From contig NC_061779.1 of NCBI RefSeq assembly GCF_022458985.1, positions 12,226,501 to 12,290,500 on the forward strand: a stretch of 64,000 nt of DNA, given 5' to 3'. Both the position numbers and the translations under genes were made by a program. Positions 1 through 13,550 of this stretch are shown one piece after another. This DNA comes from Mugil cephalus (Eukaryota > Chordata > Actinopteri > Mugiliformes > Mugilidae). The notes beneath the pieces are model-generated. The model was not told the DNA's origin, ran no database searches, and was given only the letters and a program-made list of their open reading frames with translations. Numbering within the stretch: the stretch's first letter is position 1; each line of letters starts with the position of its first letter.

Positions 1-110
1 GGAGGAGCTAAGTAGAAAAAAGAAGAGTGGCAAATCATGGTAATTGTTCAGTATTCCTCTTCTTTTCTGCCCCTCCCCAGCTTTAATTGTGCGAACCTCG
101 CCTCTCCTCT

Positions 111-3100
111 TCAGAAGTCCATGGACAAAGACCTTTGCTGAGCCATTTCAAAGTTTCCTCTTCGGCTTCCGGCCCTACGCACATACACATCATACCTTCC
201 GTCCTCATCCTCTTCCTCGTCCTCTTCCATGACCCTGTCCTGCCGCCCGAGCCCTCTGTCGCCCACACTGTGTTGGCCCTGCATTCTGCCGGGTTTCATG
301 CTGGGCCAGCTCTTCTTCCGCAGACTGCTGTTCAAGTCTCTGAAGGGAGGCAACCCGCTCTGGAAGTCCCCTCTGAAAGGGGGGAGCTCCAAGGATCCCC
401 TCTCCAGGACGTGCGCACCATGACCCGCCTTCATGCAGTTGACAGAGGGGTGGGAGCCACAGTGGTGTTCGTGAACGCAGCGCGATCCTGACGAGGACCT
501 CCTGAGCGCCTGCAGCGACTGGAGCTCCTCTGATAACTCGCCGAGGTCCCCAGACATCTCCTGAAAGAGACAACGTCATTAGAAGTGTGAAATAAGGTAA
601 GCATGTGCGTGTAACAATCAGTGACAATGATTGATGACCTTGTCTCTGAGAGTGAAGAGCTCATAGTGTGGAGGGTCAAACACTTCCTGGAAGTCAGCAC
701 GGTGGAACATACTGTTCTTACGAATCAGCACCTGAAAGATATCATTAAATGGCCTCGTGAATGGACAGTTGTGGCAAAACACCGGGATCATTTGCCGCAT
801 CTTGATTACCTTTTTACGAGGCTGTTTGACTTGCACCAGGATGGAGACGATGAGGAGCAGCAGCACGACCCCCGTGGAGACACAGATGATTGTCCCGTGC
901 GTCTTTGTGATCTGGTGAAAAATATTTTTACTCTTTTTCTCTGCGTGAAGGAGATAAACAGAGTGACAAAGAGGGTTTAAGTATAAGGGACGCTGAGAGT
1001 GCATCACTCATTTACTTGTTGACCGCCCTCCCCATCAGGACTGGCTGCATCTTCGGTTGCCAAGATCAATTCGGAGCCCTCACTAAAAGCCAAGCCACTG
1101 ATAAACAGCCTTCACAAAATGTGAGGCGCTTAGGTTCCACTTATCAGCCAAAAAGCCCTGAAGATTTTTGAGCTGGAAATCCCATGAGATGGTGATTTCT
1201 CTGCCAAGAAGGGAAAGTTTGTCCTGTCACACATACTACAATAAAAACCTGCTGAGGCCTGTTTGAGTGCGCTGGTGCAAAAACTTTGTAGAATTGTATC
1301 CACAGAAACTCCAGGACGCTCAGCGTGACGCAACATAGTCAGACATGACATGAATCGCACTATGTAGCACAACAGAACTCATTGTAACACAGCGCGGCAC
1401 GGCACGGCACAGAGGATCAAAGAAAGCGCTCTGGCAGAACTGGAGTACCTTTGCAGTTGCTTTCATCCCAAGGAAAGACGCAGTTTTGTATGCCGTTGCA
1501 CACCAGAGAAGTGTTGATGCACATGTTACTGTGGCAAAAGAATGTGCTGCTTGTACAGGGCGCTAAAACACAAGCACAAGGTGCATCACGGGTTATGTCA
1601 GCTATGCAGAGAAACTGAAAAAGCATCCAAAACCACGAGAAGTAAAATACATTTTGTTCATTTGTTGTACACATTGGCCAGAGCCGCGTAACTAGATTAA
1701 TGAATATGTTGTATAATTAAACTGCAGCTGAAACTACTCTTACAATGTTGCAGTGATTAAAAGCCGCCACAGGAGTGCGCTGTTAAAAATATGTCACACA
1801 TTCGAGACGTGCTTGCCCCGTCACAGAAGCTGCAGAAGCTAAACATTATGGAGTAATATGTGCAACGACAATGATCTGCAGGAGAAACTCACGGTCAGCG
1901 AAGGAAGTGAACAGCATCCGGAAGCGGCTGAGGCGGCTCGTCTCATCCGCCCACATCCTCACAACTCCCACACCGGTGTCCAGCATGACGTCGTTAGCTA
2001 CTGTACTACAAAACTTGGCCTGCAAGAAACCACACACCGTTTGCTTCGATACTTGTGGATGTGCAGTCTCACTGAGGCCAAGGTCTGCAGAACAGTTGCT
2101 ACATATTTGATGATTTAAAGGAAAAGGTAAATCTTGTTATGTAGCAGATGAAGAGAATGAAACTGAACTGAGTACTGAAAGGTGAGTGATGCTCTGAGCA
2201 ACAAAATAAAGTACAGACACATAAAACGAGCATCTTACCTTTAGGTCCTCGATGGCGTTACTGCCATCGTAAACGGCCACAAAGTTCTTCTTACATTCAT
2301 TTGAGTTTTCCATCTGGTATTCCAAGAATCGCAGGTAAATCTAGAGGAAGTAACGAGTGAAAGCGTTAAGTCACCTTCGCGTAGACGCGCATACCCAGGA
2401 TAACAAAAATAAATAAAAGACGTGATAAAAATTCGAATGAGCACATGCTCTGTCTTTAGGGTTGTGAAGAGGATATGAAAAATGTGCAGCACCGCAGATG
2501 CGGAGGGGGCGAAGAGACTGCAGACTGGAGTCTCATCTTTCAAACCACTGTGCCGTTTGTCATTTTTGCTCGCACTGGATCACACCCGCTCTCCGCTTAA
2601 ATTCAGTTTGCTGAGAAGTGATTCTTTCCTATTTTTCCTAAACATATTCGTCTCACCTAAGCGCCCACTTATTCTTAATTACCGACGATATGTCCACAAT
2701 CACACACCCTGTTACTTGCAGGGGCTCGTATAGTCCAGATGCAGTCCACCGCCTGATCGGGCTTCACTTTGTATTCGTCCTCCACCTGACTGGAACGGAT
2801 CATGCCGTCAGCCCCAGACAGCTCAAACTGACAATCTGGCACACAAAATTTAAGACCAAGAAAGCAGAAAAAAAAAAGATTAGGTGCCGGTGGAAACTGC
2901 AGTTGCTTCATTTGGGTAGACATCTGGATGCTTTACCTGGGATGGGGTTTAACAGTCCTCCCACGTGCAGATGAAATTCAGGGTCTGTTAAGGGACAAAA
3001 GAATACACATAGGAAGTGGCATGTGTCAACGTTCCCTCTGTCAGAGCAAAGATATTTCATTGCATAATAACAGATGATTGAAGCCAGTGTCAGGACGGTG

Positions 3101-5444
3101 CAGTGAGAATATTACAGGACAGGGATCAATGAACCATCCCCCTGCACTTTAATCACCTGCAGTAAAGCTGTACTGGACCAGGAAGCCGGCCCCCTCCAGC
3201 TCCTCGTCACTGTAGAATCGAATCCACATGAAGCGTCCGCTCGAGAGGACGAGCCCGGGACTGGCCGTGCCGCAGAAGCGATTGATGAGCGGCGAAAAGC
3301 TGAAGGGGCCGTCCCGCACCTCGATGTTGTCGAAGCGACACTTGAACGACGCCTCGATGTGGAAGGCGTCGGCAAACACCAGCTCAATCCTCTGGCGTGG
3401 CAGGGCTGTGGAGAGACTGGTGCTGTGTCATCTGTGCTGCCACAGGGGAAGGACGCAGCCAGAGAATATATATTTCTCAGTGCTGCATATTCTTTGCACA
3501 TTATTACACTAGGCCGGGGCGGTTTTGTGGCAGCCAGTGGCAATTAACTGGAAATTGACGCACGAAATATCAAAGCCTGATACGTTGTTCAGTTTGTAAG
3601 ATAATGAAGTCCAGAGTGGGAAAAAAAAAGTTACATCCTGCCAGACTGTAAAAAGGACAAAAGGGCAAAATTATGATTGCACATAATAAGCAAGGATAGA
3701 TGCTACCTTGGCTTTATTACGGAGGCAGGTATCCTAAATCTATAAATGAATGAGGGAGGCGATAACAGCAGTTTGAATTATTGATCAAACAAATGGAACA
3801 TCGTTTTTCGGCGGTGGCAGAATCCCATTAATTAACATCAGGACGGAGAATATAGCATAGTTCAACATTAAAATCTGCAACGTTTCCAAAATGTACAAGC
3901 CACAGGAGGGAAAAGATCGGGCTCGGGTGTGTGTGCGCCTTGTTACCTTCCAGTATGTACAGGCAGTCCTTGTTAGGAGGGTACGTATTCGGGTAGTTTG
4001 GGGAACTGAAGGTGCCTCCATCTATGTTTCGTACCCAGTTTCCACAGTGACGTGGATTCTGTGGTCTTGGAGATGTAATAGCTCCTTTCGATCCAGCACC
4101 TCCATCTGCACGTGACACAATGCAAGAGGCACATGACATTGACAAACTGCACAAAATTACACTCATACATAAGAAGTCCTTCTGTGAAAGGAGTGCAGGA
4201 GAAATAAAGAAGATGAAATCTTACCTTTAATCTTTGCGGCCACTGCAAATCCCCCCTTAATGAACAGGAGAAATATCCAGACTGTACAAGAAGACAACAG
4301 TACGTGATCTCACAGTGAGGAGGGGTACAATCAAGGAATAGAGACAAGAGAGCAAGAGGGCTTAGCCGGATTTGTGTGTCTGTGCCTGTTGTCTCGGTGC
4401 AGAAACCTTGAATGTATATAAACAGGCCAGCGGTGCGGAGTTCAAAGCCTGGCCGAGAGAGAACAAGGACACGTTGCTTCCACCATCTGCCTGTCTCAAC
4501 TCTTAACCCTATTTTTCTTTCCTCCAAGTAACACGGTGGCCGAGAGCCTCACACACATCTGCCATCTGCTAAGAGTGTTGTGCCATGACTTGTAATGGTA
4601 CATTGAAGAAGTCATGTATCACAACATCAGATCTTCAGCCACGTTTGTAGCCATTATATAAAATGTGACCTATATAGACTGCGTAGCCCGAGGACACCAG
4701 TCTGTTTTGAGTTTTCACCAATGTGGCATGTTGGCGTGTTGTCCGCGAGCCTCCAATGGCAAACGGCGAGGCACAAAACAGCGGCCAATATGTACAGTAG
4801 TTTGCTCACATTTATACTGAATGCTGCTGTTACAGGAGGGAGACGACTCATTTAAAACTTCTAAAACCGTTTTCTAATCTTTACCGATATTAACTGTTGA
4901 TTCAATCCTTTATCTAAATGCAACATTGAGCATGTTAAAATGAATACAACATGTCTTAAACCCTTAGAAATACTGAATATGAATTACTTATTTTAGTGAA
5001 CTGATGGATAAATACTGGTTGCACCTGACAGCCAGGGTATAACAAGGCAGAATAAAGGTTTTCTGTTTAATGTAAATTTCCACTGAGACCAGCATATCCA
5101 GTGTGTGTGTGGAGGCAGCAGCAGAAGCCCAAATCCTCCTCCTGTCCAGACACAGAGCCCCCACATGCTGATGCACAGGGGGAAAACAAATTCCCTGCTT
5201 AAGAAAGAAAGAAAATCTGGAGCTGAAAAAACTGGGTGCATGGAGAACATGTAGGGAACTGTCACTTCAGCACCATGACCTGCTGCCTGCAACACAGAAA
5301 CTTTGCAAACGAAGACACTAGTTTGTCTAATATACGATTAGACTAGAACTAGATAAGAACTGAGATAAGAACCCGCACCTCTCGCATCTCCTATTTAGCG
5401 CAGATATGGATGGATGTGGATGATCCTCACTCACCTGCACGCAT
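111..5444 (-). CDS. neto2: Neuropilin and tolloid-like protein 2 (complete CDS, 12 coding exons)
   Basis: Single-pass membrane auxiliary subunit of kainate-type glutamate receptors (known for the family). Coding exons read right to left: 5444-5435, 4281-4225, 4105-3947, 3405-3157, 2984-2937, 2835-2708, 2340-2239, 2019-1893, 1562-1449, 940-810, 731-639, 560-111. Together they make 1668 bases (555 aa plus stop), and every junction is GT/AG with matching phase. The short exon 1 and exon 2 join to give a signal peptide starting MRAVWIFLLF. CUB1 spans about residues 43-157 and CUB2 about 176-290. The LDLa module, with [15 protein letters not shown], lies at about 296-330. The TM helix is at about 345-368, flanked by [10 protein letters not shown] and KQPRKK. 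The tail contains [13 protein letters not shown] and ends SLSMDF, resembling the NETO2 ending SISIDF and not the PDZ-ligand ending of NETO1. Human NETO2 is about 525 aa. Whether this is an a or b teleost paralogue cannot be told. The poly(A) site lies outside the window. Confidence 0.93.
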
Positions 5445-5689
5445 CCTCACCGCTGGACTCTTTTCGACTTCAAACTTGAGCAACTGGCATCCCCGTTTAA
5501 ATCAGAGTTTTGGATTAGATCATGTTACTGATTGACAAATCCAACTTTCACCCTTTCATCCTAATCTCGTTGGTCAAAATGAGAGACGCTTCTGAGAAAA
5601 AAAGAAAAAAAAAAGGACGGGAGCTGATGAACTCATCACCATCAGTCTTTTTCCTGTAGAATTACAAATGTTTCCCAGGGTGCAGACGC

Positions 5690-5830
5690 TGTCCCCGCGG
5701 AGCTCAGCGTGCGCCAGACTCTCCAATAAACCGATGATCTGTCCGCGGCTGCTCGCGGTTTTAAGATTGAGCTCAGTTGGCGCTCGATGGGGGTGACGAG
5801 CTGATTGCGCATGCGCATCGTCAGAACATG
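5690..5830. promoter_or_regulatory. GC-rich neto2 upstream region with NRF-1-type palindrome
   Basis: This is a locally CG-rich patch 250-390 bases upstream of the neto2 start codon. Positions 5806-5817 read TGCGCATGCGCA, a perfect NRF-1 consensus palindrome. NRF-1 sites are frequent in neuronal and housekeeping promoters. Promoter status is inferred from composition, position and this one motif. No TATA box is evident and the transcription start is not determined. Confidence 0.45.
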
Positions 5831-8060
5831 AGCGATATGATAATCGAGACACCGCCTGTTTGGCGAAGTGATGAATTAACTGGGAATTTCTCATTTTTAA
5901 AAAATCTAATTAGCTCATACAAGGGCAAGTTTCCAGATGGAGAATGAACACACACACAGACACACGCAGTCTCCCTGGTCACAACTCTGCCAATGCATTG
6001 CTTCCCCGTGCGTCTCTGATGCTTTCCCTGTAGTCTCTTTTCAATTTTCTCCAAGGACACTCCTCACGTAAAGCCTGAAAACCTTGCTGGAGCTGGAGGA
6101 AGATGAAACTGGAAGCCGAGAGTTGGCGGGATGGAGATTTTCCTTTGATGTGATGCCTTTTAAGAGCAAAACCTGCCACCGTGTCCACTGGCAGATTTGT
6201 GCCTTTCTAGATGATTGTAATTGCTTTAAAGCAGCAGCTTTGCTCTCAGGAGAGGTGCACAATGTAACCAGCCCCCCGGCAGTCAGAGACACTCTGGCTT
6301 TGACAAATGCCTGTGACAAAAAAAGAGCTCTCACTTGGCTGGCCATATGCATGTACACTACAAATTGTACCAGCAGAACATCCGAGTACATTAAGTTGAG
6401 TGATGGTGTTGAATTGCTTATAAAGTTTGTGGGTGGAAAGTTCTGATAAAAGTTAAAAAGTTTTGCCTTAAGTGAAAGTATTATACTATATATTATAAGT
6501 CAGAATCTATCATTCAATTACACAGTGTTTTACATTACATCTGCATTAATCCCAGGATTAATATGTCTGATGCATAAATATTGAAGCAAAACTTATAATT
6601 TATAGCTGATGGGGATTAAGCTCATTTTTGCAACTTTAATTAGGATTTATTTTGTTATGAGTGAATCGTATGCAAAATCTGCTTTGGTTTCATTTTGTGA
6701 TTAATGCCGAAAACGTACCATTTCCCCGTGACACATTCTGATGACGGGGAAGTCATTAAACCGGCTGCTCATCCAAGTCTCTGTTCATCAAATAAAAAGT
6801 CACAAATTCAAGTTTGACGGAAGAAAAAACAGAAGCAGACAAACTTCACAAACAAGCCACAAATCACAAAGCAACGCACCCCAAAGCCCGGGGGCCACGT
6901 TTTCAGAGTCTCCACGGCCATCATTATTCAGTAAGGTGGGACCAAGATTTCTTGTGCAGTAACAACCTCGGGGTAAATTAATTCAGCAGGAGACGAGCAC
7001 ACTCGCACACACAATATATGCACGGTGCTGAAGTTGCGTCATCTGGGCCTGTATATTAAATATGACAGTATTCCCCAGAGATTGATTATAAGCTGAGAGT
7101 GTTGTCTCAGAGATGCATGAATCATTTATATTCAGGAGAGTGTTTGGTTTTGAGGGAGTGCTGCACTCCATCCTGAGCTTGTGTGACACTTGAACTCCGG
7201 CGAGGCAGTGGCCGGCCATCAGAGAACCTCTCTCAGCTCCTGCTGTGACCAGTTGTTCCCACTGCACATGCTGCTGCTCCATGTTGGTCCTTCATTCATA
7301 GAGTATGCAGACTAATTCACACAGAGCATTACCACACATCAGGGGTATTCAAATCTGCATCTGTTGCCATGGCAACCGGGCTGGTGTCTCGCCGGCTTCC
7401 TCTGAGGTAATCAGAGACATGGAAAGCAGAAGTTTTTCACAGGGACGGGGATGAAAGTGGGAGAAGAGAGGTGTGCTGCTTTCGGTTGTCGTTACTTGAA
7501 GCCAACGGAGGTGTTGAGTTTCCTTTGAGTCCCCACCCCCCGCGAGTGACTGTGATGTTGAGAAAGCTTCGGCAACACTGATTTGTCCTTGAGATCTCTT
7601 TGTTTTCACGCCACAGTGCCGTCGCTTTTCCTATGTTTCTGACTTAACGCTCTCTTTCTGCTGATAAACAACGCCATCCCGTGATACGTACCTTTCAAAG
7701 AAACGTAGGAAGTTAAAATAGCATCTTATATCTGTTGGCAAAACAAACGCATTTGATCGATCTAACACTCTGCAGCTGCTCTGTGTGCTGTGAGGAGAGG
7801 TTGTTGCCAACTTTTGTTGCCAATGTCAACGCTGACCTTTCAGCTTAAATGTTAAATCTGACAAGACGAGAAGACTTCAGCAGCGCTCGTAATTCAAACG
7901 CAATGATTTCATCTACCGAGGACAATACACAACACAATTAAAGGCCCCACAGAGGCTGTCGAAGGATCAGGATGCCGAGCTTCCATCTCAAAATACAAGC
8001 AAAAGTTATAATAAAGAGCATCTGCACAGTACAACGTCACCTCAGTGATCTCCTAAGACA
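5831..8060. other. Intergenic sequence, no gene seen
   Basis: AT-leaning sequence between the neto2 promoter region and the Tc1-like remnant. The open frames here (for example near 6084-6446) have no recognisable domain, no paired splice sites and no family resemblance. I treat them as chance ORFs. Confidence 0.6.
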
Positions 8061-8543
8061 TACACTGATCAACCAATAATATTAAAACATTAAATAATAC
8101 TGACTATCTTGTGACAACACAATGTTCCGCTGGGAAACTTTTGTACTCTCATGTGGATGTTACTTAGACATGCATCACCCTTAGACCAGACCAGACACCA
8201 GGACCCCATAGCAATGAAATTCCTTGATGGCGCAGACACAAAAATGGTTTAGGAACAACTAAAAGTATGAAAAACAGCACAAGGCGTTGACCTGGCCTCC
8301 AAATTCACAAGATCCCAAACTGATTATGTATTTATGGGATGCACTGGAATAAGCCTGATCCACAGAGGCCCCTCCCCTCAACCAATAGGACCCAAAGGCC
8401 CCCACTAATAACATCCTGTTCCCAGACACCACAGGACACCCTCATAAAACCCATGTTTATTTTCTGACAACTGTTTTGGAGGCACAAAAGAGGCCCTACA
8501 CAATATTAGGCAGGTGGTCATGTTGTTATGCCTGATTGGTGTA
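8061..8543 (+). mobile_element. Decayed Tc1/mariner-type DNA transposon copy
   Basis: The ends form degenerate inverted repeats. The left end begins TACACTGATCAACCAATAAT, and the right end read in reverse begins TACACCAATCAGGCATAACA; both start with the TA expected for Tc1/mariner target sites. Inside, 8288-8349 still translates to LTWPPNS...YLWDALE, a worn form of the Tc1 transposase motif WPPNSPDLNPIEHLWDVLE. The start of the remnant (GTTCCGCTGGGAAACTTT near 8122) matches the part of the transposase upstream of that motif. The reading frame is broken many times and the N-terminal half is missing, so the copy is old and inactive. Confidence 0.75.
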
Positions 8544-11500
8544 CAAGTAGTCTCATTCTTCTTACAGATTCATGACTTAAAAAAAGGACTCATCTGTAAT
8601 GTTAAGATATTCAAAGGTCTTTTTGTAACGTCACAACCGTTTAGGCAAACAGGCCGCACAAAGACTCGAAGGAAAGCGGAGAAGAAAATAATGAATCCTA
8701 AACTCTTCATTTGCAGGACTGTAATTAGCATTTTGATTAGAGTCTTAACCAGGCAAGTGATTGCTCTTATTAGCTTGTGTTTAAGGGCGAAATTTACATC
8801 TTCAATTTGGCGCCGTCCACGGCTGAGTGAGCTCGGTGAAATCAGCTTCCCCTCCCTTTACCTCGTCTTTGTTCCTCACCGTGGAAGTTGTCTGCGGTGC
8901 CCGTGCGTATGCGTGTGCGTCTTGCGCGGGGAATATTTTTGCTAATCTGAAAAGAACGATGATATTTCAAGGAAAAGGGCAGCGCATTTGATTCTGCGCC
9001 TTTTGCTTGATGAGCTTGTCGTAGCACAACACACAAACCATTTGGTGAATTTAGAAAAAGAAAAAGAAAAAAAACACTTCAGAGGGAAATCATTAAAATA
9101 GCACCACGACCCCCTGATTGCCAGGAAATCCTTGTGGGTTTGGCCTATTACTGTTGATGAGAAATCGCAGCAGACTACAAGTCCTGACTTTAATAGGGTG
9201 GAACAGATTATTGCGTCCCAGTGACTACTCATTTTTCATCCTTTTTTTTCTTGTCCTCGCGCACATTTTAGCTCTGCAGATTTCTACTGCCTCCATGCTC
9301 CGAATGGCACAACTGTGGATTACGTTACAAGTCATCACCATCGTGCTTGGTCTGCTGTGTTAAATTCCGCACTCATCGTGCCAGGGAGACCGAGGCAGGC
9401 CATCTACTATAGCCGCAAAAGTCTTTTCGTCAATAAGCACAGTTTATTAACCCTCCCTGTAAGGCAGTTTGTCAAAAACATCAGTGACACCAACATTTAA
9501 TTTGAAATTTAATCATCCACATGGACGATTCTTTACATAATGGCAAGATTAGGAGCCAAAGACGCACCGCCTCAGGAGACCAAGCTGTTGAGAGTAAACA
9601 CAGCCATGCTATTCCTTGACAGATTTAGACATGTGTTGTCACGCAGCCGGAAGACCTAATGCTGAACTCCATTCTTATCTCATGCCCATATGACAATATA
9701 TTGACCTCAATGTTGGAAGAAAAAGCAACAACAACACTATAAGCCTTCAAAAAGAAAATCTATTTTAAGACAAGTTTGTCTAGTGAGATTACTAGCTCCC
9801 TATTTCTCTTTAATCCTAATCTTATGTCTTTACGTTTCAGCGTTCCTTCTTCTCTGCTTTACAAAGTCTGCTCCCATTGGGGGCTACATCTTTCTGCATT
9901 AAGATGCACGTGCAGTTTGTTAAGTGGAAGTAATCAAATGAAAATATGCATATCCAGCCTTTTCACTACCATTTGATGTCATGCAACTGTCACTCCCAAA
10001 CCTCTGAATCAAGAGTATGAGACAGCACAAAGAGTGGGTGTGGGTGGCAGAGCTCCACATTGTGACAGAAGAACACTAACTGGAAATGACTGGCTCCCAT
10101 GTGCTTTGCAGCAATCAGTGCCAAGTAGTGGGAGCTAAAAAGCAAAAAGCGATTTCCTCTTTCCTTTGTTTTACGTTTGATGTCTCCCTTGTCTGTCCTC
10201 TGTGTGTCTTTTTTTTCTCATTCATCTCAAATTGCAGTTTCTAGACACCACGTTGCATCGCCAACGCACGGCATCATTCGGTGGAATTGAATTTAAAAAA
10301 ACTCGTTCTAAATGTTTCTCTGTGGTGCCATATGGCCAATCACAAGGAAGGTTTCCGGGGGCAGATGGCAAATGGCAATGACCTTTACTCAAAGCAGGGT
10401 TAAGCCCAGGAAGACAAATATAAGCTCTGTCTGCTTCCTACCCATTAGGACCCTCGGACCAAGGATAAAGTGAGAAGACTCCGGAAAATGATAGTACATA
10501 TAAATTATATAGATACTATATATAGATTATACAGATACTGATCATTATTGTCCGGTATGTCCGAAAAAAAGATACTCTAGAAAATCCTGATATTTACATC
10601 AAACAATAAAAAAATAAATTAAAAAAACAGCACAAATGCTCTCACAGCAGTACATTTAGAAGACAGCGTGTCCACATTTGACCCATAAATTGAGCTTGCA
10701 AGAAAACCAGCGGCAAGATTTAGTCCATTAGCGGCAGAAATCTTCTTAGCACCGCCTGATCTGTGGATGTGGCAGGAAGCCTGGAGGAGGATGAGTCAAA
10801 CGCTGCTCCAGGTTCTACAAAATTTTTTTTTTTTTTTAATGTTTGTATTATTTTTTATTATGAGCTTAATGAACTGTAAATAACAGTCTTTAGTAGTAAG
10901 CGAACAAAGAGTAGTAGTTATTGTTGAGACGGATTGGATTCAGCTCTGCAAGAAAGCTGTCGCGGACCTTCTTGTGGCAAGTGGAAAACCCACTTCATTG
11001 TTGTCTAGTAATTATCCATTTCTGCCTGGTGTTGTTTTTACTTTTAGTTGAAAATGAAACACACCACGCGATGAACAGCTATTAAGTCTCCCCGTTGAGT
11101 GCCATCTGCCGTAAATAATAATAACGTGGTGGGAGATTTTAGGATTTCTTGTCGTGTACCAGATCGTGCCTCTGATTATTTGTGGTTCCTAAAATTCACT
11201 GGCCTTGACAGCTTTAGGGGTAAATCACATTGTGAATACATCTGGCTGCTAACGTGCGTTTGGCTTCGAGATTTTCCACCCTTTTTCTGCACTTTTTTTA
11301 ATTTAGTCAAATATACAAAGCTGGTCTGTGCAATCAAGGCCTAAGCACTCGTAGGAAGGGGCTTTAGAGACATAATTAAAAGGCTGGAGTGAGAGAGACG
11401 GCAGCTTTGGGTACAAAGTATCAGAAAGTGAGAGCACGATTGAGGGTTGTTTGAACGTCAGCGATTGAAAGAGCAGTAAAAGGACAGGGAGAGGAGAAAA

Positions 11501-11811
11501 AAAGAGGAGAGCGAGAAATAAATGTGCCATCCATCGAGAGTATCGACTGTCGACTAGTGGGAAGAAAGTGGATGGGGCTAGAAGCCATGAGCCTTTCACT
11601 ATAAGTCCACAAATAACTGTAATTATCTGTCTGTACCTTGACAATACAAACAGAAAGTGGTGCTGATGACGACGGAACAGACTTCTGTGTTGAAGTTTTG
11701 AGGTTCGATGCGGCTTTCCGACATGAGACTGAACGTGTCAATGAAAATGTGGGAAGATGAAGTGAAAAGGGGTTAAGAGTGGAAAACAGCAGACGAGCTG
11801 AAAGTCCCCCA

Positions 11812-11814
<3 letters not shown>
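8544..11814. other. Intergenic sequence, no gene seen
   Basis: Roughly 3.3 kb without supportable coding potential. Unusually AT-rich patches occur near 10500-10650 and 10810-10860. A stretch around 8700-8830 has several ATTAG/TTAAT motifs and could be a conserved non-coding element, but nothing in a single sequence can establish that. Confidence 0.55.

Positions 11815-11848
<34 letters not shown>
11815..11848. repeat. (GA)17 microsatellite
   Basis: An uninterrupted GA dinucleotide run of 34 bases in the intergenic region upstream of cyren. Confidence 0.98.
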
Positions 11849-11856
<8 letters not shown>

Positions 11857-13430
11857 AATTTGGATGATCAGACTTGCAACACAGTTTTAATTACACAGCA
11901 CACTACTTGCAGCCATGATTAATTCCAACAGAGTACAATGTGTGCGTGTGTGTGGGAGGGAGATTGAATGAATACAGAGCTAGTACTACATACAACCATG
12001 GACGTTTTCCAAGCCACATAAAACTATATCTCTACCAGCATAATGTCCTGTTCAGTATTCACAATAATACATTGAGAAAAAACTTGCAATAATGTGATGT
12101 GTGATGTCTGTTTATCTGCTGTCACACTAATATCATTGACCAAACTGTGATTTTACTCATCATCCACAACAGGTGAAGGTGACCCAGTTCAAAGCTACAA
12201 AAGATCTAGCATGCAGAGGCTGCAGGTCGCATACAATGAGGCTATGCGCATTCTTTTCAAAAAACAAGAAAGAAATATAAAGCACTTTTAAGAAATTGAA
12301 TGTTTAAATTCATGCAACGACTGGAAGAATCTGGGAATGGTATCATAATGGTACTTAATAATACTAAGTCCCACTTTGAGCTGTACTTGAGCTGTACTCG
12401 CTGTACCTCCAGTCTGAGGGTGCACTGGCTGAATTTTTTGTGTATAATCTGATTTTTATTTTTATGTTTTTTTCAGGCAACACCGGGGTCCTCTGTGGGA
12501 AAGTTACAGTTCTGGATGTTCTTTCTGGGGACACTATCTGTCTTTTTCACAGCTTTTGCACGTCACATTTCAGTGTAGATAATGCATGCACTCATATTTA
12601 TTGTATACATATAGAACATGTACTTCTTCCTTGATTACGGATAGATGGTTGCACGTGTGCATACAGGAATAATCCCAGTGTAAGCACATGTGTCTTTTTA
12701 CCAGTATCATTGTTTTCTAAGAACATGTATACTATATATGCAGATTGTAGCATTTTCTTACTGCCTTGCTTTTTTAATGCTGACATGTCACACCAAATTT
12801 CCCCTGTGGGGGAGTTAATAACAATAAATATTATCTTTCTTGTTACCATTCATGCTGCAGCCTAATTCGACTCTACTACCTCAAAGGTGGAAATATCAGC
12901 GCTTTTAAATCCACAACTGGCTGCTTTAGATAGCTGTTTGTAGATTCACTTACATATGATTAAAAAATAATAATAATAAAATAACACTATGTATAACAAA
13001 AAATGTTCATTGCATTACACACATACACATTACAGAAAGCACTGTCTTATCCATGCCCCTCTGTTGATTGTTTAGTGTTTATTGTTCTTTGTTAGATTAA
13101 TTGCAGGTTCTCTCTTTTTTATTTTTGAAATCTCTTTTTTTTATTGTGCTAAGACTGGATGGACTTTGTGAGTTTACTTAGATTCCCTTTCATGTATTTT
13201 GGAAAAACCTCGAAACCTTGAAATAATGTACTTTTACTCACTATTAGCTAAAGAAAAATAAATTTTTACAAAGAATAATAATGTAAGCAAATTTCAAAAA
13301 AAGTCTTTCTTACTGGTCATGAATATAAATGCCAACATTAAAGAGCTCTAATGCCATCTAATGGCGAGGTATGTCGAGGGTGCTGTTCAATACTTGTCCG
13401 CTAAGAGGCGCTGAAGAGTCCATCACAGCT
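11849..13430. other. Intergenic sequence upstream of cyren
   Basis: AT-rich, with no supportable gene. Short open frames are present, but none resembles a known protein or sits beside plausible splice sites. Confidence 0.55.
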
Positions 13431-13437
13431 AGCGTGG

Positions 13438-13445
13438 TCACGTGA
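13438..13445. promoter_or_regulatory. CLEAR/USF-type E-box in cyren promoter
   Basis: Perfect palindrome TCACGTGA, extended as GGTCACGTGATT, 106 bases upstream of the cyren start codon in a GC-enriched stretch. This is the core bound by USF, MITF and TFEB proteins. Its function here is inferred from motif and position only. Confidence 0.45.
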
Positions 13446-13550
13446 TTTCACCTACAACGTGTCCGTTTCCCTTTGACGCGACGGTGGGAGACATAAACAC
13501 GCTTTAGCTGCGGAAATAAATAATGTTAAGTTGCGTTCATTGAAGCCATC

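Noticed and set aside
1390-1410. GGCAC tandem units
   Set aside because: Only about three to four units in a neto2 intron. Too short to be notable.
3973-4527. A 184-codon minus-strand open frame at the 5' end of neto2
   Set aside because: It crosses two introns and is out of frame with the real exon 2. The spliced signal peptide MRAVWIFLLF explains the region better.
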